From: Archegozetes longisetosus
Taxonomy: Eukaryota > Arthropoda > Arachnida > Sarcoptiformes > Trhypochthoniidae
Length of the DNA stretch: 64,000 nt
Reading direction: 5' to 3'
NCBI GenBank assembly: GCA_018873245.2
Contig: JAEMBT020000002.1
Location: 11,134,001 to 11,198,000, forward strand
Shown: one piece after another, positions 28,001 to 37,100 of the stretch
How the letters are laid out: every line of letters begins with the position of its first letter
How positions within the stretch are numbered: the first letter of the stretch is position 1
Notes under the pieces: model-generated
Database searches by the model: none
Seen by the model: the letters and a program-made list of their open reading frames with translations, nothing else
Told to the model about the DNA's origin: nothing
Translations under genes and position numbers: made by a program

Positions 28001-28554
28001 ACAAGTTATCCCATCTTTGCAGCGAAAGTAATTTCTCGGACATGCATTTCCGCGATGACAACGACGCGAGTCTTCATCACTAGTATCTGGAACTAGATTT
28101 TCAGCTAATCCACAGTCAGGCTCTCCATCGCAGACCCAACCCATTGGAATGCATTGTTTGGTTGACAGGCATTGAAACTGTCCACTAATACACGTCTTGG
28201 CAGCTTTACGAAGAAATAATCAATTAATTAGATTAATGATAGCTATGTGTAGAAGACTAAACTAACGACAATCAATGGGTTCGTCCGAAGTGTCTTGACA
28301 ATCAGGAGACATATCGCATTTCCATCTGATTGGAATACATCGCTCGCCGTCATTGCACATAAACTGGTCTTCAGGACATGTCACTAAAGAATGAAATGAT
28401 TTTAGTAAAAAAATATAATCAAATAAAGAGATAACAAACCGTTTGCTGAACAGTAGTGAATAAATGACAAATAAATAAACAAATAAATAAAAGTCTTGTT
28501 GAGTTGGATGTCATTTGGATTGAACGATAGATTGGAACATCTCTTGAATTTCAT
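6579..28554 (-). CDS. LRP1: Low-density lipoprotein receptor-related protein 1 (LRP1) ortholog, complete, 38 coding exons
   Basis: Giant endocytic and signalling receptor that binds many ligands through LDLa clusters, releases them through EGF/propeller modules, and is sorted through tail NPxY-type motifs. Exons in transcript order: 28440-28554, 28267-28383, 27931-28203, 24236-24349, 24010-24132, 22569-23940, 22194-22425, 21939-22128, 21727-21849, 21285-21623, 21098-21166, 20958-21032, 20770-20887, 20649-20692, 20311-20410, 19245-20236, 18569-18839, 15059-18486, 14783-14931, 14260-14512, 14072-14194, 13867-14001, 12806-13760, 11943-12544, 11826-11855, 11462-11596, 11247-11378, 10962-11036, 10782-10887, 10600-10721, 10275-10529, 10087-10200, 8158-10020, 7531-8077, 7328-7444, 7053-7241, 6840-6987, 6579-6722. 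Every junction has GT..AG and a matching phase. The sum is 14,289 nt (4,762 residues plus stop), against about 4,544 in human LRP1. Module order, with LDLa clusters of 3, 8, 10 and 11, matches LRP1 rather than LRP2 or LRP4, and so does the tail ending PLA. Exon ends were read by eye. Confidence 0.96.
7067..7144 (-). other. LRP1: LRP1 transmembrane segment
   Basis: About 26 hydrophobic residues ([20 protein letters not shown]...) in exon 7053-7241, followed by the stop-transfer basic run RIRRR. This sets the extracellular side N-terminal and the tail at about 100 residues, close to the human tail. Confidence 0.92.
7211..8737 (-). other. LRP1: LRP1 membrane-proximal EGF-like block (eleven modules)
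   Basis: Exons 8158-10020 (3' part), 7531-8077, 7328-7444 and 7053-7241 (5' part). After [12 protein letters not shown] come ten classic EGF modules with the C-x-C ... G-x-x-C ending (for example CLNGGTCYY...[21 protein letters not shown]...[21 protein letters not shown]...[12 protein letters not shown]). Human LRP1 has one plus six here, so the block is longer by about four modules. Confidence 0.85.
8738..9733 (-). other. LRP1: LRP1 last EGF/propeller unit (propeller 8)
   Basis: All within exon 8158-10020. One EGF-like module ([14 protein letters not shown]) precedes propeller 8, which has [33 protein letters not shown] and [16 protein letters not shown]. Human LRP1 has two EGF-like modules at this point, so one appears to be missing. 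The furin site lies inside this propeller. Confidence 0.85.
9368..9379 (-). other. LRP1: Furin cleavage site RKKR in LRP1
   Basis: The codons read DKRKKRD within propeller 8, in a loop that falls between the HTRSVYRFD and [10 protein letters not shown] segments. Human LRP1 has NRHRRQ at the equivalent position, cut by furin into the 515 and 85 kDa chains. RKKR followed by D fits the R-x-K/R-R rule, so this receptor is probably also a cleaved heterodimer. Confidence 0.75.
9734..12006 (-). other. LRP1: LRP1 ligand-binding cluster IV: eleven LDLa repeats
   Basis: Ten exons, from the end of 11943-12544 to the start of 8158-10020, encode eleven LDLa repeats (my count), as in mammals. The first reads [17 protein letters not shown], matching [16 protein letters not shown] of human. 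A 30 nt exon (11826-11855) carries only part of the first repeat's calcium site. The last repeat ends DNSDEENC. Confidence 0.87.
12007..13467 (-). other. LRP1: LRP1 EGF pair, propeller 7 and following EGF
   Basis: Encoded by exon 12806-13760 and exon 11943-12544. Two EGF modules ([29 protein letters not shown]) lead into a propeller with [28 protein letters not shown] and [14 protein letters not shown]. It closes with the EGF-like [14 protein letters not shown]. The motifs [17 protein letters not shown] and YLYWTDWG in human LRP1 sit at the same place. Confidence 0.88.
13468..15359 (-). other. LRP1: LRP1 ligand-binding cluster III: ten LDLa repeats
   Basis: I count ten LDLa repeats across the 3' end of exon 15059-18486, exons 14783-14931, 14260-14512, 14072-14194 and 13867-14001, and the start of 12806-13760. 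Mammalian cluster III also has ten. The fourth (14783-14931) has an unusually long first loop ([15 protein letters not shown]...), as does the matching human repeat. The fifth has an insertion before its SDEEN end. Confidence 0.87.
15360..19926 (-). other. LRP1: LRP1 propellers 3-6 with interleaved EGF-like modules
   Basis: Spans the rest of exon 19245-20236, exon 18569-18839 and most of the 3,428 nt exon 15059-18486. It opens with two EGF-like modules ([22 protein letters not shown]). Propeller 3 carries [15 protein letters not shown] and [20 protein letters not shown], nearly identical to vertebrate LRP1. Three more propellers follow, separated by the EGF-like modules [24 protein letters not shown] and [12 protein letters not shown], and the block closes with [12 protein letters not shown]. 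One exon covering most of four propellers implies extensive intron loss relative to vertebrates. Confidence 0.88.
19927..21623 (-). other. LRP1: LRP1 ligand-binding cluster II: eight LDLa repeats
   Basis: Exons 21285-21623, 21098-21166, 20958-21032, 20770-20887, 20649-20692, 20311-20410 and the 5' part of 19245-20236. I count eight LDLa repeats by their six-cysteine pattern and their DGSDE/DNSDE ends, the same number as mammalian cluster II. The last is the atypical CFAPNRTC...[11 protein letters not shown] unit. Most introns fall at the C-D-G of the calcium site, as is usual for this family. Confidence 0.87.
21727..23940 (-). other. LRP1: LRP1 propellers 1 and 2 with their EGF-like modules
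   Basis: Four exons (22569-23940, 22194-22425, 21939-22128, 21727-21849). Repeated YWTD-type units are visible ([48 protein letters not shown]). Propeller 1 closes with the EGF-like [12 protein letters not shown] and propeller 2 with [12 protein letters not shown]. In LRP1 and LDLR such propellers drive acid-dependent ligand release in endosomes. Confidence 0.88.
24010..24349 (-). other. LRP1: LRP1 N-terminal EGF-like pair
   Basis: Two exons, each one EGF-like module. The first (24236-24349) reads [12 protein letters not shown] ... CYCEEG. The second (24010-24132) begins [11 protein letters not shown] and continues CECVEGY, a calcium-binding EGF type. This is the same EGF pair that links cluster I to propeller 1 in vertebrate LRP1. 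Confidence 0.85.
24350..27930 (-). other. LRP1 intron 3 (3.6 kb)
   Basis: The only multi-kilobase intron in the gene. It joins exon 27931-28203 to exon 24236-24349 (G + GG = glycine). I see no ORF resembling a protein, no tandem array and no RNA gene in it. As a 5'-proximal long intron it is a plausible place for regulatory elements, but the sequence gives no direct sign. Confidence 0.7.
27931..28383 (-). other. LRP1: LRP1 ligand-binding cluster I: three LDLa repeats
   Basis: Exons 28267-28383 and 27931-28203 encode three complement-type (LDLa) repeats. Each has six cysteines and an acidic calcium-binding end: DCQDTSDEP, then [10 protein letters not shown] after an inserted loop, then DCPDQSDES. 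Mammalian LRP1 has two repeats here, so this gene carries one more. Confidence 0.88.
28440..28554 (-). other. LRP1: LRP1 exon 1: initiator and signal peptide
   Basis: ATG at 28554-28552 opens a 38-codon exon. After a polar start ([10 protein letters not shown]) comes a hydrophobic core [10 protein letters not shown] and a likely cleavage after HYCSA. The donor GTTTGT at 28439 leaves one base (G), which joins TG of the next exon to give valine and leads straight into the first LDLa repeat (TCPEDQF). The exon is too short to appear in simple ORF scans. The signal peptide plus the phase match make it a strong start assignment. The true transcription start lies upstream (above 28554) and is not defined. 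Confidence 0.85.
28468..28491 (-). repeat. 12-bp direct repeat encoding the LRP1 signal-peptide core
   Basis: Two exact tandem copies of TTTATTTATTTG (minus strand) translate as FIYL-FIYL, the hydrophobic core of the LRP1 signal peptide. It is a coding minisatellite and could vary in copy number. Confidence 0.8.
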
Positions 28555-29476
28555 TTTCCACTTCTATTTCGAATTACTTTATTAATAATTTTTATTTTTC
28601 GTTGAAAGACATCATGAAAATAGTGTTGAGTTTTTGTGTTCAAACAAATTGAAGCTTTCCTTCCCTTCTGTTATATTGAATTAAATATAAATAAATCTTA
28701 ATTTTGTTGAATCACTTAATGCTTTCACAACTAATGCATTGCTATTGAGATGAATTTTGGCCAAACATTTATTGTGATAACTAATTAATAATAATAATAA
28801 GAGAGATGACAATTGAATTAAGAATAATCAGACGATTTATTGAAGTGATAACTGATGTAAATATTAAATTGCATAATGAAAAAGTTTTAATGATTTAAAA
28901 AATAGAACTGAAAGCATACGCTATTCATATTATAGTCTATACTAAAATAATAGTATTATATATGAGATACTGTAAGATATTGTGAATTTCGCTTTAATCC
29001 AAGGTCTCTCTCTTTGAGCTGCTTCCATAAGAAATCACTTAAAGATGTTCACTATGTTAGCGCTTAGATGTTAGCACATGTCATGTCTGGCAAATACACA
29101 TTTTGTCGTTATCTCATACATAGCACATCGCCAATAGAGGACAGTCTTTCTTAACTTGATCTAAAAATGAACACACCTTTCAAATCTATAAAACTTAAAA
29201 CTTTTAAAAGTTATAAAAGTTTCATATTTAGTTTCAGACTCAAAAAGTCGTCAAATGCCACTGTAGATATTGGACCTTTCAATATTGATTGTCAATCTCC
29301 GGGAGTAAAGGTTTATAAGCAGATGATAGAAAAATCTAATCAAAATCTTTAAAACTTTCTCATACCTTATAATACATGTATTGATATATCAATTTTAAAG
29401 AATAGCAGTTTTCAAAGTTTACTTCATTGGAATCATTTATTTTTACACTCAGATAAATCACAGGAACTGTTTGTGT

Positions 29477-29964
29477 TATTTAGCTGACTAGCAGTAAATT
29501 ATGCAATACATGATTATTACATGATTAATCCAATTTGATTTATATGATTTGAAACCAAGTTGTTCTTCAATTGCATATTATAAGTTCAGCTTTACTGCTA
29601 GTAAATTTGATTTCTTACTTAATTATTGCTCAGTTTCATGTTCATTATTGGTTTTGTTGAGTTAACTTTTGATTATTTTATAATTGACTATAACATCCGA
29701 CTATGTCAAGTCAAAAAAATTTCTGATGTTGTAGTCAACTATAAAATAATCAAAAGGAAACTCAACAAAACTAGTAATGAACGTAAAACTAAGCAATAAA
29801 TTAAGAAATCAAATTTACTAAGAATTACAGCTCATTGTATGCAGTAAAGCTGAACTTATAATATGCAATTGAAGAACAACTTGGTTTCAAATCATATAAA
29901 TCAAATTGGATTAATCATGTAATAATCATGTATTGCATACATTTATTGCTAATCAGCTAAATAA
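29477..29964. repeat. Foldback inverted repeat, MITE-like (about 490 bp)
   Basis: The left arm (29477-29700) and right arm (29721-29964) are near-perfect reverse complements around a 20 bp loop. For example, the left arm's caattgcatattataagttc is mirrored as gaacttataatatgcaattg in the right. The right arm carries about 20 extra bases near 29822-29842, which accounts for its greater length. The outer ends read ttatttagctg and cagctaaataa. There is no ORF inside and I see no clear target-site duplication. It is best read as a non-autonomous foldback transposon or a recent palindromic duplication. Confidence 0.85.
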
Positions 29965-30064
29965 ATTGTTCTATTCTTTACAATGTTAAGGCAAACGCGT
30001 ATAGTAAGTTAAATTTTCCAATGAAAAATTCAAATAAAAATCATATTTTGATGTTAAAAACAAA

Positions 30065-30131
30065 TTGTCAACAGTGTACGTGAACACGACCCTATTCCAC
30101 TAGTGGTCATTACACTAACCACTAGGCCACT
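30065..30131 (-). repeat. tRNA-like patch with a perfect A-box (possible SINE relic)
   Basis: On the minus strand TGGCCTAGTGG (30129-30119) fits the pol III A-box, as in tRNA-Arg or tRNA-Glu D arms, and is followed by TTAGTG. Downstream, GTGTTCACGTACAC is only a weak B-box match. No full cloverleaf can be drawn, so this is not a working tRNA. A decayed tRNA or tRNA-derived SINE head is possible. Confidence 0.35.
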
Positions 30132-31249
30132 TAAGAAGTTAAATAATCAACGCTTTTAAACTTATAGATTGAGCACCTTTTTCACTTTATTTATATTCTC
30201 TAGAATAGCTTACATTAAAGTCAAATAAAACCAAATCAAAAATTACATTAATCCTAGCCATAGGGGTCTACTGGTCAGTGTTAGACTTTTTGGCGCTCAA
30301 CTCATCAAAAATTTGATTTCTTTAATCATAGTAGCGTTTGCCAGAAAAGTGCATTTATTGCGAATAAACCTAAAATCTGCTTCGATATAACTTTATCAAA
30401 CCTTAACATAGAGTGAAATAAAATTCATTAATGCTTAGTGCATATAAAGTGAGCCAAAAGTCTGACTTCGACTCTGCGGAGAGCTTTAACTCTTTTCTTA
30501 TCTATTTCAATGATATGGGCCTACAATTCATTTGGCGTTTGACGACTTTTTGAGTCTGAAACTAAATATATAAAATTCATATCTTATATCTGACCAAATG
30601 CACTATAATTTCAATTAGAATATCACTGCTTTGACCTAAAATACAAGAAAACAGTTAAGTTTTCTTTTGTTGTTTTATGTCTAACATATTCCGAATGATA
30701 GTCACACTTAAAATAAGTTTTTACGAGTATTAAATCTCTGATGAAAGTCACTTAATTTACTTTAGTTTTCAGGAGTCATTTGGTTTTAAGTACTTTAGTC
30801 AACTAGTTTTTAAGCAATAAATACTACTCTTTTTTTTATTTTTTCAGAACTTTCACTGATAATTGTGCTCCAATGAGAAATGTAAAAGATTTTCTGGAAA
30901 TATTGTAAAATTTGTGTGAAACTCTGGTAGAAAAATGCTTGTAGAAAATTTCCAGAAAACTCGTCAAAAATAGTTTCTAGAAGTTTTCAGACGCTAGCGT
31001 CAATAGACTTAATTTGTTTTATTGAATATGCAAATCATAATTATTGTTGAAGAAATTACCTTTTCAAATCACATCCTTAATTTAGACTTAACTAAGTTTA
31101 TGAGAAACTAACGATTCTTGCGTACAAAATACTTGAGATCATGCTCACTAATAATAGCTATTTATTAAGTAAAGCACGCGATAGAACTTTTTTAGTGTTA
31201 CTTTATCTTAACTGAGTTTGCATATGAGTGTTATTCGCAACAATATGTA

Positions 31250-31311
31250 TGGTTAGTTCAATGGTCAAACCAAAATGAGTTGCACTTTCAAAATCGTGAT
31301 TTTTGAATCCC
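31250..31311 (+). repeat. Decayed tRNA-like sequence
   Basis: TGGTTAGTTCAATGG resembles an A-box/D arm, with GGTT and AACC able to pair. GATTTTTGAATCCC about 48 nt further resembles a B-box. The anticodon arm and acceptor stem do not pair well. A tRNA pseudogene or SINE fragment is the most I can support. Confidence 0.3.
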
Positions 31312-31621
31312 GTGCAGTCTATCCCGTTTGCAGTGAACGAGTAGGTGCAGCCAAGAGCGTTCATTATAACTGGCACAGCCTGTATTTTTAGTTAATTTAG
31401 AGGTTGAGCGAAGAAGATTGAAAAATGAAAGTTAGGAGAAAATATATTTGTTTTTTAAGAATATTCTTAAAAGATTGGGTAGCAGATATGAACTATGAGT
31501 TATATCCTAACTTGTTAAAGCTTAATGCGTTACGCAAAGCAATTTGTTTATTATTTGTTTTGTCTGGATCACTTTAATTTGCTGATCATTTGTCAAATCT
31601 TTCCTGTTGATGACCTGTCAT

Positions 31622-31639
31622 CGGATCACTAGTGATCCG
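31622..31639. repeat. Perfect 18-bp palindrome
   Basis: CGGATCACTAGTGATCCG equals its own reverse complement and is GC-rich against the AT-rich surroundings. It could be a dimeric factor site or chance; nothing else marks it. Confidence 0.45.
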
Positions 31640-34147
31640 CAAAACCGATTTTGATAACAATATTTTTCTTAGTTAATAATAAAGATAACTAAATAATAAA
31701 ACCTTGTTTCCTGAAATGATTATTACTGGCAGTGAGTTCAGTTCATTAATGTCAGTCCTATTTCTATCGTATTCGCAAAAAGTCAAGCAAATTAATATGT
31801 TTTTGATTATTCATCAAGCATATTACAAATTTAAACTTTAATGTATATTGACGATATCTGAGCCCTGTCATAACATGACGGTCTACAGACTTTTGTTTAT
31901 TATTTTCTATGTCCTCAGAGTAAAGTTTACAAGTTGTTAAGGGTCGTTCAAGCATTAGATTAGGTTTCTCAAGAATAAAAGTATCAGCATTTGAAGAGCA
32001 AGAGTAATTCAATATTTCTACTTCATTAAAGTTAGTTCTACATTGTAAAAAGTGGATAATCGATTTGAAAATCAGTCGTTTAAAAGAACCAAAATAGAGT
32101 TGCAATTGAAAGTAAACGAAGTGCAGACAAGTTTTGCTTTCAACTGCAATCGTATATCACGAGCTAACTTGTGATAATTTAGTCGGTTTGAACATTAGAC
32201 AAGATGTTGAAGCGAGTAAGTTGTAAACAAAAATAATTAGCAAAACTAACATCAAAGTAAATCAATAAAAGCTACAAAAATAATTTAGATCCTCTTGCGC
32301 AAAATGTTTGAATAAAGGCTTCAATTATAGCTGGATTTGCAACTGATTTACGTTGATGTGCAGTCTGATTCATCTGTCAATCGGAATGAATAAACGTTTG
32401 AGAGCTTTATTGACTAAGACTCAAATTCTAAGCTCTGTTACAACAGATCAAGTACTAGAAGATGAAAAAGGTTTTGGTCATTTATTTATTGTTTATTAGA
32501 TATGAATGATTGGTAAGAATCGAAGACAAATTTTTGTGAATAGCTCAATTTAATTGGCACGAAATTGCATTCAATATATTTTCTTTTTATCAGTTTGAAT
32601 GATTCGAAAGGATTTTGCGAATTAAGTTTGTAAGAAGTTTTCACCTTTAGCTTTATTCTAATTTTTGTCTTTTGTTAGACTTTTTTGGTGAATATTGCGA
32701 TTTTCGATTACTGGAAGCTAATGGAACAAATGAGTGGCTCTGGATTTGCTATCAGCAGTACAAAAACATCAAAGGTTTCGGCAACTTAATTGAACACTAT
32801 TATCGCCGAAGCATAGTATAGAAACAGAAGCAACGCTTCAACGAAACTTAAGGCTTTTCTTGTCAAGTTCAATGACTCGCTAGAATTGCTTGTATTTTAT
32901 TTTCTTCTCTCTAAAATCAAATATATAGCTGAGAAACTGCCAACTTTATCTTTCATCGTGTAGATATTCTTACAAATGTTAGAACTTTGAGAAAATAATC
33001 AATTACTTATTTAGTTCTTTCCTCTATGTCTCTATTACTCTAAACTGAATGATCACATTTTTCATAATGATTTCATTATGCATTCAGAGCTAACGATAAC
33101 TAAATTTTGAAAACTTCAAACGCTTCAAGCATGAATGGACGCGCTTCTCGATGAAACTGAATATTAAGGTCTTGAAAAGTTATTTGTTTAGCGTGAGTTG
33201 AATATTCACATTGGTCATAAAGCTTGCACACAGAAGATCAAGTTGCATGAAATTGATTTTGGTAACTTGACACAAATTATAAGCTTTTAATGTTTTCTAA
33301 TAGTTAAATTTTTGACATAGTTTTACAACAATATGATTTTCTGAAAATATACAACATAAGTGTTTTACTTCTCTGAATTCCTAAACGATTAGATAATAAT
33401 CGTTCCACAATTGATTTATTATAATTTTGTATTTTAACCTGAATTTTATTATTCTGAATAAGAAATATTCAAACAAATGAGTTAAACACAACTTTTTAAT
33501 TTTTATATAAATGACAAAATTATTTAATAATTTTAAGGGATATTAAATTTAAGTTAAGACAATATTAACAGGTATTGAGTTGTAAAATGCATTTACAAAG
33601 AGCTATAAACAATATATGTGCTCATTATAATACATATTTACAATTATAAAGTAATATATAATTTAAAAAACTCATTTCTAATATAACAATTAGAGACCAT
33701 TGTTTCGCATCAATTCAAATGCAAAACGTTTGAATTGATATTTGAAAAGTTTAAGAAAATCAATATTTAGGTAAAAAGTAAACCTGAAAACTATATCCCG
33801 TACAAAATATTGCGAACGCACATAAATAAATTAAATAAAGGAACTTAAGAAGCTTTTGATTTGATTGAGTATGAATTAAGCAGAGGAATGGATGAAACGG
33901 AACTGTAGTGCACCACAATCTAGTCATTTGAAGGATGGAAACAATTTGATTGTTGGAATAGTATTCAGCAAGTAGGTGATATTAGGCGATATTACTTCAA
34001 TTAGATGACATTTTCAATCAGATGTCAATATTAGTATCGTTGAACCTTCAAATTTCTATATAACTTGCACTAAAGACTCAAAGTTGGCCACAAGTTAAAA
34101 CTTTTGAGAGTTTCAAGAATAAATTAGTTTCTAAAATGGTTCCCTAT

Positions 34148-37100
34148 TTATTTGTCATAATTTTGATCACAATTTTCTGATGTTAATGTAGTTGGCCTCA
34201 AAAGATTATGAACCAGATTGTTGCCACATTCGAGATCCTACAGAACAAAGTAATTGTTTCATTAGTTTTGCCTCTAATTGGATCAAACAAAGCGTCTAAC
34301 TGTTCTTACTTGTAAGTGTTTATCTTCTGGATATCTCGCACCATAATTATAAAAGATATTCCTTTTGGACCCACTTTTCAATGAATTAACTCTACTAAAA
34401 GGTTTATTATCGATCTCATCCACATCTATCCCGATATTGGACATTCGCTTTTCTTTTTTTCTTTGCCTAAAAGAATTTAATAGAATTGAATTATTTGATT
34501 GAATTGAGTTATTGACAACATATTGAGTATCGCACACAAGAGAAACCATAATTGACTAAAAGAGTTGGACTAATGCTAAATATAAAGTTACCTGAAGTAG
34601 GTGTAGTAAAATATGGAAATAAAAACCATCAACAAGACAGCGACAGTCACACCTCCAGCGATGCTCGCAGTTTCCACTAATACTTTCTCTCTGGAAGCTA
34701 TTATTGAAAATACAAAAGAAATAAATTAATATAAACAATAGCTGATACGGTTTCTTAGAATCTGTTTATCAAACATAAGAATCAATGAAATGAACAAACT
34801 ATAAACTTACGCAAATAAGAGCCATCCAAGTCTTTGAATTCACATCTTTGCCCCATATATCCATCTGCACATCTGGAAGAGCAACAATTTGATTAATATA
34901 ATCTAATACTGGAAGTGATTGAATTTTGCAAATAGATTAAGTTTGCAAATGGACATTCACTTACTCGCAATTGTAGAGTATAGACTCGCCAATTCTTACA
35001 GAGAAACACGTCGCACCATTCAAGCAGTACCACTTTGCGTAGGCTTCAGGACAGGCGTATGTTTGGAATGTAATATTTGGCCTCGTTGTAGGCGATGGTG
35101 GTCGAGGTTTGGGAGTTGACCGAGAAGAACAAGCCTCTATATAAAAATATATAAAAATCAAATCTGCATCTTATAATTGGTTTATAAGGTCAAATAGCAT
35201 CGCAATTAAAAATGACCGCAAACTTTTTTGTTTTCCGCCCACACTTTCCACTTCTAACTACAAACTAAATCATGTGAAGCATATGAATCTAATTGGTTTT
35301 TCTCAAATACATTTTTCACTTAATGTTATGCTTTAGAGAGCAAAGCAGGTCTAATAATTATTTATATAACTTAATAATAATAATAGACTGGAGAATAGTT
35401 AGAGCTGGTAAGAACCACACACATGCATACATACACTTATTGGCATCAATATTCGTAGGAGGAAGCAAGCTTTACATGGACTATGATCTCAAAATACCTT
35501 AAAGGAAGAAGACAGCCCTTCCGTTATTACATTTTCGTCACAGTTATATACACTATAAGCAAATACAGCACACAAGTCGATAACACCATATTCGGCTGGA
35601 GTTTTCCTATCAAATATACGTTCCCCTTCCCCGTGTTATATAAAGGTAGGAGAGCAGAGCAGAGCAGAGCAGAGCAGAGCACCTTTTCTTGCGTTGTCAG
35701 GTGGAGTATGCAAAAATTCTTCACTAAATCATACAGCAAATCAACCATCATATTTTCAAAACCATTTTTTAGACAGTAAACAAGTATAAACAGATTGCAA
35801 AATTACAAGAATTACTTTTACAATATTTATTTATATCTAAATTTGTTATAAAATCGTGTCAATGAACTTTCGATAATTACAGTAAAACTTTCGAACTTTT
35901 TAAATAAGTATGAGAGAAAGTTGAATTATTTATCAAAATAACTTAGTTAGCTCTCAAAATAAATTACAATTTAGTTGTATGAAGGTTACTGGAACTCGAG
36001 AGCTATCGAATATTCAATAATGTTGATATTTTTAAAAATTGATTCTAATTGAATTTACTTGACTGCGAGTTTTCAATCAATCTTTCTATTATTCGATTGT
36101 GAAGTAAAATTAATTTTGCAGCAATCAATTTTAGTTTTTAGGTTTTCCAAATTTTTAAATACAGTATACTTTGAAAAAGTTGACAAAACAAATTGGGAGG
36201 AAAGAGGATATGCAAGAGAAAAGTATACCAGTCAGGTAAATATCGGAAGTTGACTGCACGCTATAGCGTTAAACGAGCATCTGCATAAAGCAATATAATA
36301 AAATAACTTTAGTAAAAAGGTTATTACAGGAACAGGAAGTAAGGCTCGATGGACCTGGATATGGCTCGCTTAGCAGTCTATAGCGATGTCATATTCAAAG
36401 TATCTGTCCTTATGACCTCTGGTCAAATTATCAGCAAGAATTTACAAAGTTTTCATCAAAAAGGATTTCAATTGTATTCAATTCCGTCTGCGATTCTTTC
36501 GTGTATCATGACTCTAAATATAATTATCGGAAATAATAAAACACACTCATAACTTATAAACTCACTAATCTGTAACAATGTCTTTAGGCACGACCACAGT
36601 CAAAAATACTGCGCTTGAAGAAAAGCAAATTCATTAAATTGGAAACTGATATTTCGATGAAATGGCTCTTAAGCATCCAGAGAAATGGGAGAATTTTTGA
36701 AAAATAGTTTCTGACAAGTCTTAAGGTTTCGAGTGAATGGTTTGAAAAAATATTCGATGAAGTGAATTTGCCAAAGAAACTAAATACAGCTGAAAGAAAT
36801 GCATAACTTTAATGAAGATTCATGTCATACATGTCTGGAGCTATTAGAAAAAAGAAACAAAATTCCAAAAAATCAACTCTGTGTTGAGGTTTCTGGAAGT
36901 TTGGAAAACTATGAAATAATATTAACATATGCATGAAAAGCAAATGTAGCAATAATATAGTTTACTAAATTGTGGAGAAGAAAAAGTGCATCTGTTGGGG
37001 GAAGCAGTTCGTGCCAATAGAACCAATACAATCTTGCCTACTATCGGAATCAGAAAAGTGAAAGCTGTTGCTTCGCTCAATTCCGATAACGTGTATTGAA

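Larger units (their letters stand above)
28555..34147. other. Intergenic: LRP1 5' flank and Spitz 3' flank
   Basis: 5.6 kb of AT-rich DNA that should contain the LRP1 promoter and the Spitz 3' UTR, since both genes are on the minus strand. Distinct contents, listed separately: the foldback repeat at 29477-29964, two tRNA-like patches near 30.1 and 31.3 kb, and an 18 bp palindrome at 31622. The longest ORF (31764-32105, minus) lacks an ATG near its start and shows no recognisable motif. Confidence 0.6.

Noticed and set aside
31764-32105. 113-codon minus-strand ORF in the LRP1-Spitz spacer
   Set aside because: It begins at TTG, has no recognisable domain, and no splice partner fits. A chance open frame in AT-rich DNA is more likely.
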